Under the pieces are notes generated by a model that was given only the letters and a program-made list of their open reading frames with translations, was not told where the DNA came from and searched no databases. Of a stretch of 64,000 bases of DNA, positions 20,516 through 30,934 are shown one piece after another; position 1 is the stretch's first letter; the number at the start of each line of letters is the position of its first letter. Origin of the DNA: Paralithodes platypus (Eukaryota > Arthropoda > Malacostraca > Decapoda > Lithodidae). The stretch covers positions 8,601,791 to 8,665,790 of the forward strand of contig CM064552.1 in NCBI GenBank assembly GCA_032716605.1, read 5' to 3'. The position numbers and the translations under genes are program-made.

Positions 20516-20565
20516 GGCATGCCATTATAGTAGAGTCATTTTCAGAGCTTCCGTGACCGTGTTTA

Positions 20566-20966
20566 GGATACCAAAGTTTCTCAGTTAATTTAACAAGGGC
20601 AACTGATACTAAAAAAAATAAGCCCCCATACACCTCACCAAAATGACGGGAAAGTTGTTATTTTAGACGTTTTTCAAAATGGCCGCCGCCGTTATCTTAA
20701 AAAATTGATAAAGTTCTATTTCTTGAAGTGAATGGCCAAAAATGACAATTTTGGTGTCTATTCCCACTAATTTTGGTGTCAGAAGATCAATGGCATGGCA
20801 CAATTAAAAAATAATTAATAAATAATTACCAAATAATTAAGTAAATTAGAAAATAATTAAGAAAATCAATGGGATGGAATAATTCATGATTTAGAGTCCC
20901 ATTAACCTCAACATCTAAGACAAATATGATTTTAAATCCACTGAGAAACTTTGGTATCCTAAATTA
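20566..20966. mobile_element. Foldback segment with AGGATACCAAAGTTTCTCAG ends
   Basis: TTTAGGATACCAAAGTTTCT at the left and the inverse at 20938-20963. The interior has repeated TTTTGGTGTC (in TTTTGGTGTCTATTCCC and TTTTGGTGTCAGAAG) and AATAATTAA-rich tract. Lies directly 3' of the unidentified transposon-like protein, so it may be that element's 3' terminal region rather than an independent MITE. Confidence 0.6.
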
Positions 20967-20988
20967 ATAAAACATGAGACCTACTGCA

Positions 20989-22818
20989 TTAAGATGCACT
21001 ATCACTGCAGGACAAATATGATGCACAACTGTCAGAATCACTTCCGCTGTCATCATCGCTGCTCTCCATTTGTGGATGACTTGGAGTTTTTAGAAGATCC
21101 AGGAATGATGGAAGTGCAGGTTGGGTATAGCGTACTGGGAGGCATAAGCCATTTACAAGGTGCCATCCATGGCCAATTGGTGATGGATGATTCTGAAGCT
21201 GGAAATTCTTCTGCAGATATGTGAGGTAATTGGTGCGCTCTAAGTGTGGCAAACATGCCACTCTCCATGAATTGTGCTTGGATATGGGGAAGACTTTCTA
21301 GGACTGCTATGAAATCTGGAAGATGGTGCCCATATCTATCGTTGTCATAAATATGAATCCAAGGAAGCATCAACTTCAGTGAAGACTTGAACTCGATCCA
21401 GTTTCTTGTCCTTATAGCATGTATATTTTGAGTCAGTATCTCTACCATCTCCAAGAATGAAATCCAGAATTCTGCTAGTGGAGCACCATCTAAGTTCTGG
21501 AATAGGGAGTCAACGAGCCCCTTGAGATCGGCATTGCTCTCTAATTCAGCATGTGCATCATTAAGTTCTTGTTGGTCTACTGAACTGCGTAACTTATTGA
21601 GAGATGCCTGGATCTCTTCACACAGAGTGGCACCTTCCAAACGTTTGTCTAGTGCATGTTGGAGTAAAGCCTCATAGAAGAGTCGAAGGCAACGCACACC
21701 GCGGTTGAAGTGTTTTCCACGCAGAGCTTGATCCACGGATCCATCTGCAACGACGCCTGCAGCCACCAGTACATCTGAAATGCCTGAGCCTTTGAACCTT
21801 TTGTAGATTGCATTGATGAAAGACATCTGGATATGAAAGGGCCCCATGAATGTCAGTATGTCAGCAAATATATCTGGATTCTCACTTTTCAATTCTAGCA
21901 ATAATGCGTAGACAAGATGATCACCGACGATAATGACAAATAGCATCTTCTTGTCATCAATTGCCTTTGCAAGCTTGCGCAGGGCATCATACAGAATGGT
22001 CTTGCTTGGTGGATCAGAATAAGTCATATGATAAATCGCTTGACTTTTCTGGGTTTCTGGTGATAGCGTGGCCTGGAAGCCAGAAAAGGCTGGTACAGTC
22101 TGGTCTTCTGGCTTTGGTCTTGTTCCGTCTGCCTTAGCTCGGGCCATTGCATGGATGACACCTCTCATTCTTTGAAGAACTGTGTCCAGATGTTGTTCAT
22201 CCGTTATCCTTGGTCTGATAGGTGGTTCACCACGCTTGACTGTTTTGTATGGTTCAATTCTTTGCATCTGGCTCCCAAGTTCTTTGAGGCTATCAGAGAG
22301 GTACGAAGGCAAGGCGCTATTTGCAACTGGTCTATCATCATCTAGGGTAGGTAGATTTAGCTTAGGTAGGTCTGGCTGAACAAACATGACATTTGTACGA
22401 TGTGATTGGCCACTTCCAGTCAAAGTGTCACTTTTGAAGTCATCGTTGTCGACTATACATATTGCCGGTGTTCCTTCAGAAAGTTCAAAAGGACACTCAG
22501 TTGAATGCTTCAGGTCAGTAACTGCCCAGAAATCTCTAAGCAAAAGCACATCATTGTAACTGATTCCCAGGCCATCCTTATGTAATATGTCTACCATTTC
22601 TCTGCTCTTTGTCATACCATGTAGCAGTACACCGAGGTTTGTCTCAAATGCAGTACGTCTTCCAATGATGTAGCTGGTCAAAATAGATGCAATTGATCTG
22701 ACTTGGGGCTTGTCATCGACTTCAGACTTTGTGGGGTGCTTTAACCAAGTGATGAGCTTCAAGAGATCATTCAGGTCTTCATATTCTTCTAGCTCATGTA
22801 TGTATGGAGGCCAAGGAC
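20989..22818 (-). CDS. Unidentified transposon-like protein (left copy), fused to LINE RT
   Basis: About 590 residues. Conserved-looking landmarks are VVDNDDFKSDTLTGSGQSHR followed by TNVMFVQ, then VGDHLVYALLLELK, MGPFHIQMSFINAIY and FNRGVRCLRLFYEALL. From memory this resembles multicopy, uncharacterised metazoan proteins with D-N-x-D...TLTG.G.SH..N and G.FH..MSF motifs, plausibly an RNase H-fold transposase, but I cannot name the family. The frame in use ends at 21053. From about 21240 the neighbouring frame reads more naturally (RYTQPALPSFLDLL, then an acidic SSDDDSGSDSDSC tail ending at 20989), implying a frameshift. Its upstream end is joined in frame to LINE RT at about 22818. Confidence 0.6.
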
Positions 22819-23854
22819 CATGGTCACATTTATCAAATGCCTTAGCAAAATCGGTGTAAATGACATCCACGTTTTTCTTTTCTTCTAGCGCTTTAAGAAT
22901 TTTGTCATAGTGTTCCAAAAGTTGTGAGAGACATGATCTTCCCACTCTGAACCCATCTTGGACATGGTTGTGTAGTTCATTTGTCTCCATGAATGTTGAA
23001 ATTTTGCTTCGCAGGACTCGCTCGAAAAACTTTAATGATGTGAGAGGTTAGAGCTACCGGGCGGTAGTTTTTGGTAGTGCTTTACTCCCTCCTTTATGCA
23101 GTGGGGCAATTATTGCGTTTTTCAAGCTATCTGGTATGTCACCAGTGTCTAGACTCCTTCTCCACATTATAGCCAGGGGTTTTGAGAGGTTTTCCTTAAA
23201 TTTTTTCATTAGGATCGAATTCCATGAGTCCGGGCCTGGTGCCGAGTGGGATGGCATGTTGGAAATGGCCTCTTCTATGTCTTTTGGACCGAAATCAATA
23301 TCCAGCATCTGAGGGGTTTCCGTGGGGGAGGTTTCCATGAAAAATATATTTTGGTCTCTGATGACTTTTGTTTCATCAGGCTCACTGAATGCCATTTCAT
23401 ACTGCCTGCTTAAGAGTTCGCTCATTTCCTTTTTGTCCCCTGTGAAAGAGCCGTCCCCTTTGCTCAGTGGGCCGATGTTTGATGTTGTTTTAGCCTTTTG
23501 TTTGGCGTATGAAAAGAAGTATTTGGAATTTTCCTTTATACCTGCAATAGCTTTCCTCTCCTCTTCCATATGTTGTAGTTCATATGATATTCTTAGCCTT
23601 TGTTCAATTTCCACAATTTCTCTATCTATTTCGACCTTTTGCCTATCCTGTAGATTTTGATGTGTGCGTCTTTGTGTGAGTAATTTTCTTCTTCTGTACA
23701 GCCTCCTCCTTTCCCGATCTTGTTTGCTTCTTCGTTTTGTTTGTCTTGCAGGTATATGGTGGCTACAGATTTGGGTCATGGTTTCTGTTATTAAGACTAG
23801 ACATTCTGCTGGTGTCAGGTTATCCATTAAATCTTCCCAGTCTATTTCCTCCAT
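22819..23854 (-). pseudogene. LINE RT, N-terminal half (left copy), frame-shifted
   Basis: From 23854: a basic region QTKRRSKQDRERRRLYRRRK, then SAPGPDSWNSILMKKF, IIAPLHKGGSKALP. One T is missing from the run at 23068-23072 relative to the right arm, which breaks the frame just before YRPVALTS. The frame resumes and reaches DVIYTDFAKAFDKCDHG (motif A), then switches to the transposon-like protein. Motifs B and C (YxDD) are absent, so no functional RT could be made. Confidence 0.85.
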
Positions 23855-23952
23855 TTCTTGATTTACCTCTTCCCACCTAATGTTTTGTTATTGAAGTTAA
23901 ATTTACTGAAGGGGCCGGTTTTTGTTCTCGATTCTGAGGTTGTCTGTACACT

Positions 23953-24675
23953 TTATAAGGTTGTTTTGATCTCAATTAATTTATGATCTGAGTATGTTGT
24001 GTCCGATATGTTAATGCTGTGTACTAGAGAGTCGTTGTTAGTGAAGACCAGGTCTAAGTTATTGTTTTCCCGTGTGGGTTCAGCAATATGTTGGGTAAGA
24101 CTAAAAAAATCACAAAGTTCAATAAGCTCTCTCGTATTAGTATTTGCTTCTCCGGTGTTATTTGCCACTAACTGTTCTTCTAGTTGTCTCCATTTAATGT
24201 TTGGTAGGTTAAAGTCTCCTAGCCATATAATATTTGGTGTTGGGTTCCCCAGGGTTTCCACTTCTGATTTTATTTTGTTGAGCTGGGTTTTGAATTCTTC
24301 TCGGGATGAGTCTGGAGGCCTGTATGTAACAATAACTGCTAAATTTAGGGATTCTATTTTAACTCCAAGTATTTCCACCACTTCATTACTGTTATTTAGG
24401 AATTCAGTACATATCAGTGAGTCATGTATGTACAAGGCTACACCTCCATGTGATCTATGCGTTCTGTCCGCCCTATGTAGGTTGTAACCAGGAATCCATA
24501 CCTCACTATCTTCCTGATCTTTAATGTGAGTTTCTGTGAGAGCCGCAAATATAGCGTTTCCTTCTTCTAGCAGGCCCCTAATAAATGGTACTTTGTTCGT
24601 GGTTCGTGGTTCACATATCTTGTGAACCAAATTCCCTGCCGTCCATGTTCCCGCTATTTTTACTAATAATAGCAA
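23953..24675 (-). CDS. LINE APE-type endonuclease domain (left copy)
   Basis: Endonuclease/exonuclease/phosphatase domain of a non-LTR retrotransposon: AALTETHIKD (catalytic Glu), SHGGVALYIHDSL, VIVTYRPPDSS, NIIWLGDFNLPNIKW (DFN), and TYSDHKLIEIKTTL (SDH near the C-terminus). About 240 residues, ending in a stop 98 bases before the RT frame, so EN and RT are no longer continuous. The right-arm copy has lost 119 residues including the DFN block. Confidence 0.88.
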   Translation of the reverse strand: MLLLVKIAGTWTAGNLVHKICEPRTTNKVPFIRGLLEEGNAIFAALTETHIKDQEDSEVWIPGYNLHRADRTHRSHGGVALYIHDSLICTEFLNNSNEVVEILGVKIESLNLAVIVTYRPPDSSREEFKTQLNKIKSEVETLGNPTPNIIWLGDFNLPNIKWRQLEEQLVANNTGEANTNTRELIELCDFFSLTQHIAEPTRENNNLDLVFTNNDSLVHSINISDTTYSDHKLIEIKTTL

Positions 24676-24851
24676 TATAGGTTCATTTTTTTTCTTCTCA
24701 CTATTAAGATAAAATTCCTAATCTCGTATATTCCAATATCGTATAATTATGAATTGTCATGTCCTCTCTGTCCTGCGAAGTATATCTCGAGCATTCCGAT
24801 CAAGGATAATGGAACACAGGGGAAGAGGTATCCGAACAGGCAATATCTCAC

Positions 24852-25225
24852 TTAAGGGGGGTCACCGGCTTTTTTTTTATCTGTCTCTCCTTTTCTCTCT
24901 TTCCCTGGCTTGTTTACATTCGGCCCCATTCAGCCAACTGTTTTAAGACGTTTATCCCCATCCAGGTGTCGATTTGTTCCTGGCGAGCGATATCGAGCCA
25001 GCATTGTATGGAGAAATCCGGCTTCGCTGGAGAAATTTTTCTATCGAAAAATTTACAAATTTGGCTTTCTGTCAAAACAAAAATATATATATGCTGGCTC
25101 GCGGAAAATATTGACACCTGGATGGGGCTAAAACGTCTTAAAACAGTAGGCTGAATGGGGCCGAATGGATACAAGCCGAAGAGAGAGGGAGAGAAAGAGA
25201 AAACAAGCGAGGTGGGCTCCCTTAA
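24852..25225. mobile_element. TTAA MITE, family A
   Basis: TTAA at 24852-24855 and 25222-25225. The second core is partly deleted (GCTGGCTCGCGGAAAATATT). Partner 41291-41664 shares a deletion there. Confidence 0.9.
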
Positions 25226-25520
25226 ATGCAGCTTTCAGCAATTCGCAATCATTCTTTGGAAGCTGATCATCATTTTCTGGAAGGTGATGATAAAATATTG
25301 GAAAGATTTAGAAACCAAACCAACGCATTCTTAGGTGAGAAATATGTTATCGCCACAAAGAAACCCGATCTAAATACGTAGAAAACGAAAGAAACAGGAG
25401 TGTATTATTGTATTATTGTATAGATATAATGTAATCCACTATATTTATGTAGCATATTGTTTAGAGTATATTCAACTTTATCGGGTGCTGAAGTTTACTT
25501 CTTGACAACATTTATTTCGT
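25226..25520. other. No recognisable feature
   Basis: AT-rich sequence between MITE A and the next retroposon; nothing identified. Confidence 0.4.
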
Positions 25521-25757
25521 AATTAGTTAATCTATCTATCTATCTATCTATCTATATGTTCAGGCCCAATCCCCACTTTTCCGATTTATTTTATTTTATT
25601 TTCCTCTGTTGTATTATTATTATTATTATTATTATTACTTTTTGTTTTTTTTGTATTTTCTTGGGGGTGGCCGACTCAAGACAGAGCAAGAACAGGAAAA
25701 CACAAAACACAAGACAAAACAGCGAACAAACACAGACAAAACACAAAATTAGTTAAT
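25521..25757 (-). mobile_element. Small retroposon with (TAGA)n tail
   Basis: An 11-bp target duplication AATTAGTTAAT (25521-25531, 25747-25757) encloses a non-coding body. Read on the minus strand it starts TTTGTGTTTTGTCTGTG and ends in a GATAGATAGATAGATA-type tail. That is the same tail as the LINE at 11258-12132. Probably a SINE using that LINE's machinery. An internal (ATT)n run lies near 25613. Confidence 0.75.
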
Positions 25758-25765
25758 AGTAATAC

Positions 25766-26105
25766 TTACGGGGAGGTTTTTAGTGTTCCCTAGATCTCCG
25801 TCAAGCTTAAAATTACACTCCCTAGACCCCCTTTCAAGATAAATTTGTACATTTTTCGGTAGAAAAATGTCCCGGCCGATGGCCGGTTCTTCTTAAAACA
25901 CAGGCTCGCTATCGCTCGCCAGGGAAAAATAGACACCTACAGTAAATGGCACGAACGGTCTTAAAATTGACAGAAATGGGGCGAACGTTCTTAAAATCGC
26001 CAAACTAATGGGGCGAACGTCTTAAAATATCAAAAGCAATGGGACTAAACCTGAGGGAGAAAGGGGTCCAGAAAAAAAATATCTCAGGTGGAAATCTCCC
26101 CTTAA
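25766..26105. mobile_element. TTAA MITE, family B (short form)
   Basis: Left end mutated to TTAC (25766-25769); right TTAA 26102-26105. Inserted 9 bases after the retroposon. Core GGCTCGCTATCGCTCGCC intact. Partner 40413-40754. Confidence 0.88.
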
Positions 26106-26187
26106 TGACCTATATGGCAACTTTGTACAGTCAGTCAAACACAGCACGACACATTCGTTCGTCAACCCTGGTAAAACAGACACATGT

Positions 26188-26643
26188 CTATCTATCTATC
26201 TATTGCCTGACGCCGTGATCCCCGAAGGGGTGGCCACGAACGAACCGCCCCCATGCACCTCTGTCCCCAGTCAGTCGACGCCCCTCCCCCCAACCAGCAC
26301 CGCCTTCGTTCATGTACTTCCTCACTCCATCCTTCCACCTCATATTCGGTCTACCTCTCCCCCTCTGTCCCTCCACCTCGCTCTCGTACACCCTCTTAGT
26401 CATTCTCTCGCTTTCCATACGTTCCATATGGCCGAACCATCTCAAGTTGTTCCTTTTCACACTTTCCAGCACATCTACCTCCACACCACACCTCCTTCTT
26501 ACTTCCTCATTAGTCTGTCTATCCCTCCATGTAACTCCGCACGCACTCCTTAAGTAATTCATTTCCACTGCTCTCACTCTTGGTCTGAGTCTCTCAACCA
26601 ACGTCCATGCTTCGCTTCCGTAAGTCAGTGTCGACAGACACAT
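26188..26643 (-). mobile_element. LINE 3' fragment with (TAGA)n tail
   Basis: Encodes the same C-terminal segment as the LINE at 11258-12132 (LTYGSEAWTL to GDHGVRQ stop), tail first on this strand. About 12 bases, ACAGACACATGT, are duplicated on both sides. The uninterrupted target is in the inner repeat mate at 20489-20500. Present in both arms, so it predates their separation. Confidence 0.9.
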
Positions 26644-26701
26644 GTAAGTTTCATTAATTTGAATCAGTGTATAATTATGAGTACATAATTATTGCATAGA
26701 G

Positions 26702-27086
26702 TTAAGGACCGGGGTGACCTGTTTGTGTTCTGTCCTTTTCTATCTTTCTCTGGCTTGTATCCATTTGGCCCCATTCAGCCTACTGTTTTAAGACGTGTAT
26801 CCCCATCCAGGTGTCAATTTCTTACTGGTGTGCGGTAGCGAGCCAGCATATTTTTTATTTTTGTTAGACAGCAGGCTAAATTTGTACATTTTTCGATAGA
26901 AAAAATGTCTCCGGCGAAGCCGGATTTCTTCATATAATGCTGGCTCGCTATCCCTCGCCAGGGAGAAAACGACACCTAGATGGGGATAAAAGTCTTAAAA
27001 AAGTTGGCTGAATGGGGGCCCGAATGGATACAAGCCACAGAGAGAGAAAAGGACAGAAATAACAAAAAGCAGGTCACTCCCCTTAA
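26702..27086. mobile_element. TTAA MITE, family A
   Basis: TTAA at 26702-26705 and 27083-27086; inverted relative to its mate at 20045-20429. Confidence 0.9.
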
Positions 27087-27304
27087 GGTTATTTTATATT
27101 AGTATCACTATCTTGTTAGGACGTGCATTTTACATATTCAATTCACATAATTATTATAACTTGTATATTAATTATAAAGGGTTAATATGATGATAATTAC
27201 TTTGATTCATTCGCTTCTGAATACTTATTTCTCTTATATATATATATATATATTTATTTTATTTTTTATTTTTTTTTAGTTTCCTCCCAAGATAAATGTG
27301 TACT

Positions 27305-27609
27305 TTAACCCGAGAATATCATTAGAAACGTCGCTTAGCTCTGCGTTGTCAAAATAGAATGTGAAAAAGTAATTTCGGACTAAGCACTAGTTCCGAATTG
27401 CTGAGTATTTATCAATACCATATATCAGTGTGGAATGTTAACCCAATATATACAATATACAATATACAATATACAATATATACAATATATACATACGAAA
27501 CAGTTGGCTTCAGCAATTCGGAACTAGTGCTTAGTCCGAAATTATTTTTTCACTTTCTATTTTGACAATGCAGAGCTAAGTGACGTTTCTAATGATATTC
27601 TCGGGTTAA
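27305..27609. mobile_element. TTAA foldback element with ~120-bp inverted arms
   Basis: TTAACCCGAGAATATCATTA at the left and its inverse ending at 27609. The arms extend through GCAATTCGGAACTAGTGC. The flanks themselves (AGTTTCCTCCCAAGATAAAT and ATTTATCTAGGAAGGAAACT) are inverted pieces of MITE B, giving a total palindrome of about 400 bp. Confidence 0.85.
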
Positions 27610-27689
27610 GGTACACATTTATCTAGGAAGGAAACTAACAAAAAATCAAAAATAAAATAAAAATAAATATACCGGGTATATAAAGTATA

Positions 27690-27692
<3 letters not shown>

Positions 27693-27741
<49 letters not shown>
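27693..27741. repeat. (TA)n microsatellite
   Basis: About 24 TA units; arm copy 38790-38833. Confidence 0.95.
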
Positions 27742-27745
<4 letters not shown>

Positions 27746-28132
27746 TGGACTCTCGCCAATACACCAAATAACCAAATACCAAAATTTGTATACCAAAAAA
27801 CATACACATTTCCTTAACAGCACATCTCATTATTCATGCAACGTTTCATTACTAGATGATGTAGTAGAGGCGCTGTTTGGCTTCATAGATTATCGGAATA
27901 TCAACGTAAACATTAAGTTATAACCTCTTCCTCGCATGTTTTCTGTAGAGTGATAGCTTAGCGAGGCGGTCGGTAACATTATAGATACACAAGCTAAGCC
28001 AACCATTATTCCTTTAGTATATATCAACGGCAAAAACAGCAAAAACAACCAAAATAAACAAACTTGAAATACTATGTAATGATTTTCGACCTTGAAAAGT
28101 ACACATTACTTTCAAAATCAAATACAACGATT
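27742..28132. other. Inner end of left arm, no recognised gene
   Basis: Identical in content to the inverse of 38402-38789. No ORF or TIR recognised; runs into the gap. Confidence 0.5.
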
Positions 28133-28232
28133 NNNNNNNNNNNNNNNNNNNNNNNNNNNNNNNNNNNNNNNNNNNNNNNNNNNNNNNNNNNNNNNNNNNN
28201 NNNNNNNNNNNNNNNNNNNNNNNNNNNNNNNN
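28133..28232. other. Assembly gap (100 N)
   Basis: Exactly 100 N, a conventional placeholder for a gap of unknown size. It separates the inner end of the left arm from the 3' end of an inverted Penelope-like copy that begins immediately after it. Any ORF spanning it is meaningless. Confidence 1.
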
Positions 28233-29502
28233 CATATTTATACAAAATTTGAGGATCAAGAATAGGGAGGTGGGCGGAGCTACTGGGTGTGGGGTGGCTG
28301 TTCATTGGTGGAAGGTAGTCTATTCGCGAGACGGGCACTAAATCATATCGGTGGTTGGTTGTTGGCTGTGGGTGGCTGTGATTGGTTGGTGTTGTCAGTT
28401 GTGTGCTGAGCGCGGAAGGGTAAGGGAGGGGAGCACAGGGCGAGAGGAAGGGGGGCAGTATGCCTGTAGCGTTTGCCTGAAGGAAGAATTTGAAGGTCTT
28501 GTGTTTGGTTGTTGATGCTGGGGTTGAGTGTTTGGATGTATAGAGCTTCTAAAATAGCTAGTCTTCTGGGGTCTGATTCTTTGTCGAGTATGGTGGTTTG
28601 TTTGTCTAGGTCGGCGCGAGTTAGGGCAAGATGGTGGGGGGCTTGATAGTGATCTTTTATAGCGCCAGATTGAAGGTGGAGGGTTAGTCGACGGGAAAGG
28701 CGAGTCTGTGTCATTCCAACATAGGATAGGGGTCCACAGTCCCCAGAGGTGCAAATATGCTGGTATATCACATGATCGTCTTTCGGTTGGTTGGTGGAAA
28801 TGGGGCGGTTACGGAGGACAAGGTTGGAGGTCTTAGGAGATTTGTAGTAAATAATGAGTTTTATTTTATTGTCAGGGTTGGTGGGGAGGACGTTTTTGTG
28901 AATTATTTCTTTCATAATGGATTCGTCTGTTGTGTGGTCGGAAGACATGTAGTTTCTGTAGAAAAATGTAATGTCATTGGCCGGGTTGGTGCTATGGGGG
29001 TCTTGTTTGTACCATTGTTCTAGGTGGTGGTTGATGGCATTGGTGACGTCAGTGTTGGAATACCCATTGTTGACTAGGACCTGGGTGAGCCTTTCCAGGT
29101 GTGTGTCATTCCAGGTGGTGCAATGGGTGAGGGCTCTCCTGACATAGGCGGCGATGGTGGACTGATGGTATCGTTTAGGGCATTCACTTTCCCCATTAAG
29201 ACATTGGCCATTGTTAGTAGGTTTGGTGTACACTGTAGTTTTGAAGCCGTGGTCGTGGAGGGAGACAAGGAGGTCGAGGAAGGGTAGATGTTCATCGGTG
29301 GTTTCTTCGTAAGTGAAGTTGAGTCCGGAGGCGGCCATGAAGCGCTGCTGGAGGTCCCTGAGTTTGCCCAGGTCCTTCACCCGCACGAAGATATCATCGA
29401 TGTACCTGCAGTAGACAGTGGGCCGGTTGGCAGCCAGGAGTTCCTCTTCGATAGTTCCCATGAAGAAATTGGCGAACAGGACCCCCAGGGGGCTTCCCAT
29501 CC
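28233..29502 (-). pseudogene. Penelope-like element, inverted partial copy
   Basis: Minus-strand frame starts at MGSPLGVLFANFFMG and has CRYIDDIFVRVKD (RT motif C, YIDD), FLDLLVSLHDHGFK and a GIY-YIG endonuclease: LSYVGMTQTRLSRRL and AILEALYIQTLNPSIN. It is the reverse complement of 29610-30866 with small differences (for example DEHLP against D-GP, and a 10-bp insertion near 28370). RT upstream of MGSPLG is missing. Begins immediately after the N gap. Confidence 0.85.
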
Positions 29503-30934
29503 GGGACATCCCGGAGAAGGCTCTGAAGACGCTCTTGGAACTATGTACCAAGCAGTCCCCTTTCCTCTGCCCCCGCGGGAATATGTACCAGCAAATCGAC
29601 GGTGTAGCGATGGGAAGCCCCCTGGGGGTCCTGTTCGCCAATTTCTTCATGGGAACTATCGAAGAGGAACTCCTGGCTGCCCACCGGCCCACTGTCTACT
29701 GCAGGTACATCGATGATATCTTCGTGCGGGTGAAGGACCTGGGCGAACTCAGGGACCTCCAGCAGCGCTTCATGGCCGCCTCCGGACTCAACTTCACTTA
29801 CGAAGAAACCACCGATGGACCCTTCCTCGACCTCCTTGTCTCCCTCCACGACCACGGCTTCAAAACTACAGTGTACACCAAACCTACTAACAATGGCCAA
29901 TGTCTTAATGGGGAAAGTGAATGCCCTAAACGATACCATCAGTCCACCATCGCCGCCTATGTCAGGAGAGCCCTCACCCATTGCACCACCTGGAATGACA
30001 CACACAATGAACTGGAAAGGCTCACCCAGGTCCTAGTCAACAATGGGTATTCCAACACTGACATCACCAATGCCATCAACCACCACCTAGAAAAATGGTA
30101 CAAACAAGACCCCCCTAGCACCAACCCGGCCAATGACATTACATTTTTCTACAGAAACTACATGTCTTCCGACCACACAACAGACGAATCCATTATGAAA
30201 GAAATAATTCACAAAAACGTCCTCCCCACCAACCCTGACAATAAAATAAAACTCATTATTTACTACAAATCTCCTAAGACCTCCAACCTTGTCCTCCGTA
30301 ACCGCCCCATTTCCACCAACCAACCGAAAGACGATCATGTGATATACCAGCATATTTGCACCTCTGGGGACTGTGGACCCCTATCCTATGTTGGAATGAC
30401 ACAGACTCGCCTTTCCCGTCGACTAACCCTCCACCTTCAATCTGGCGCTATAAAAGATCACTATCAAGCCCCCCACCATCTTGCCCTAACTCGCGCCGAC
30501 CTAGACAAACAAACCACCATACTCGACAAAGAATCAGACCCCAGAAGACTAGCTATTTTAGAAGCTCTATACATCCAAACACTCAACCCCAGCATCAACA
30601 ACCAAACACAAGACCTTCAAATTCTTCCTTCAGGCAAACTCTACAGGCATACTGCCCCCCTTCCTCTCGCCCTGTGCTCCCCTCCCTTACCCTTCCGCCT
30701 CAGCACACAACTGACAACACCAACCAATCACAGCCAACAACCAACCACCGATAAGATTTAGTGCCCGTCTCGCGAATAGACTGCCTTCCACCAATGAACA
30801 GCCACCCCACACCCAGTAGCTCCGCCCACCTCCCTATTCTTGATCCTCGAATTTTGTATAAATATGATGCTTTGTCCCTATTCTAATCATTACCTCTCCA
30901 TTCCCTGAAGATGCAAGATGTTTACTTGTGAAAC
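29503..30934 (+). pseudogene. Penelope-like element (RT plus GIY-YIG), 5'-truncated
   Basis: Frame from 29503 to 30761: PEKALKTLLELCTKQSPFL, MYQQIDGVAMGSPLGVLFAN (RT motif B region), CRYIDDIF (motif C), then a 250-residue connector. It ends with a GIY-YIG nuclease (HVIYQHICTSGDCGPLSYVG, then R and the EALYI Glu). RT motif A and the N-terminus are absent. Its first 107 bases (29503-29609) are unique and form the loop of the head-to-head palindrome with the minus-strand copy. The 3' region contains a hammerhead-like core at 30905-30934. Confidence 0.88.
30905..30934 (+). ncRNA. Possible degenerate hammerhead ribozyme core
   Basis: CTGAAGA fits the CUGANGA consensus, followed by a five-pair stem (GCAAG with CTTGT, one G-T wobble) and GAAAC. 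Penelope-like elements are known to carry hammerhead motifs in their terminal repeats. I could not find a convincing cleavage-site strand closing stems I and III, so activity is doubtful. Confidence 0.3.

Larger units (their letters stand above)
26160..27236 (-). repeat. Inner inverted repeat, right member
   Basis: Inverted mate of 19905-20515, lengthened by the LINE fragment. Ends at AATACTTATTTCTC, where a TA repeat takes over. Together the mates bracket 5.6 kb holding the chimeric LINE/transposon ORF. Confidence 0.85.
1..28132 (+). repeat. Left arm of giant inverted duplication
   Basis: Reading this arm forward gives the same order of features as reading the right arm (38402-63141) backward: 37-bp array, BEL/Pao remnant, GR gene, LINE debris, 59-bp repeat, chimeric ORF, foldback. 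Position 1 pairs with about 63141 and position 28132 with 38402. Hand alignment of GR exon 1 gives 20 differences in 1428 bases (1.4 percent), and exons 2-4 are identical. The arm stops exactly at the N gap. Arms differ by tandem-repeat copy number and by a few insertions and deletions. Biological palindrome or mis-scaffolded haplotig cannot be decided from sequence alone. Confidence 0.95.

Noticed and set aside
28014..28338. ORFs across 28133-28232
   Set aside because: They run through undetermined bases of the gap.
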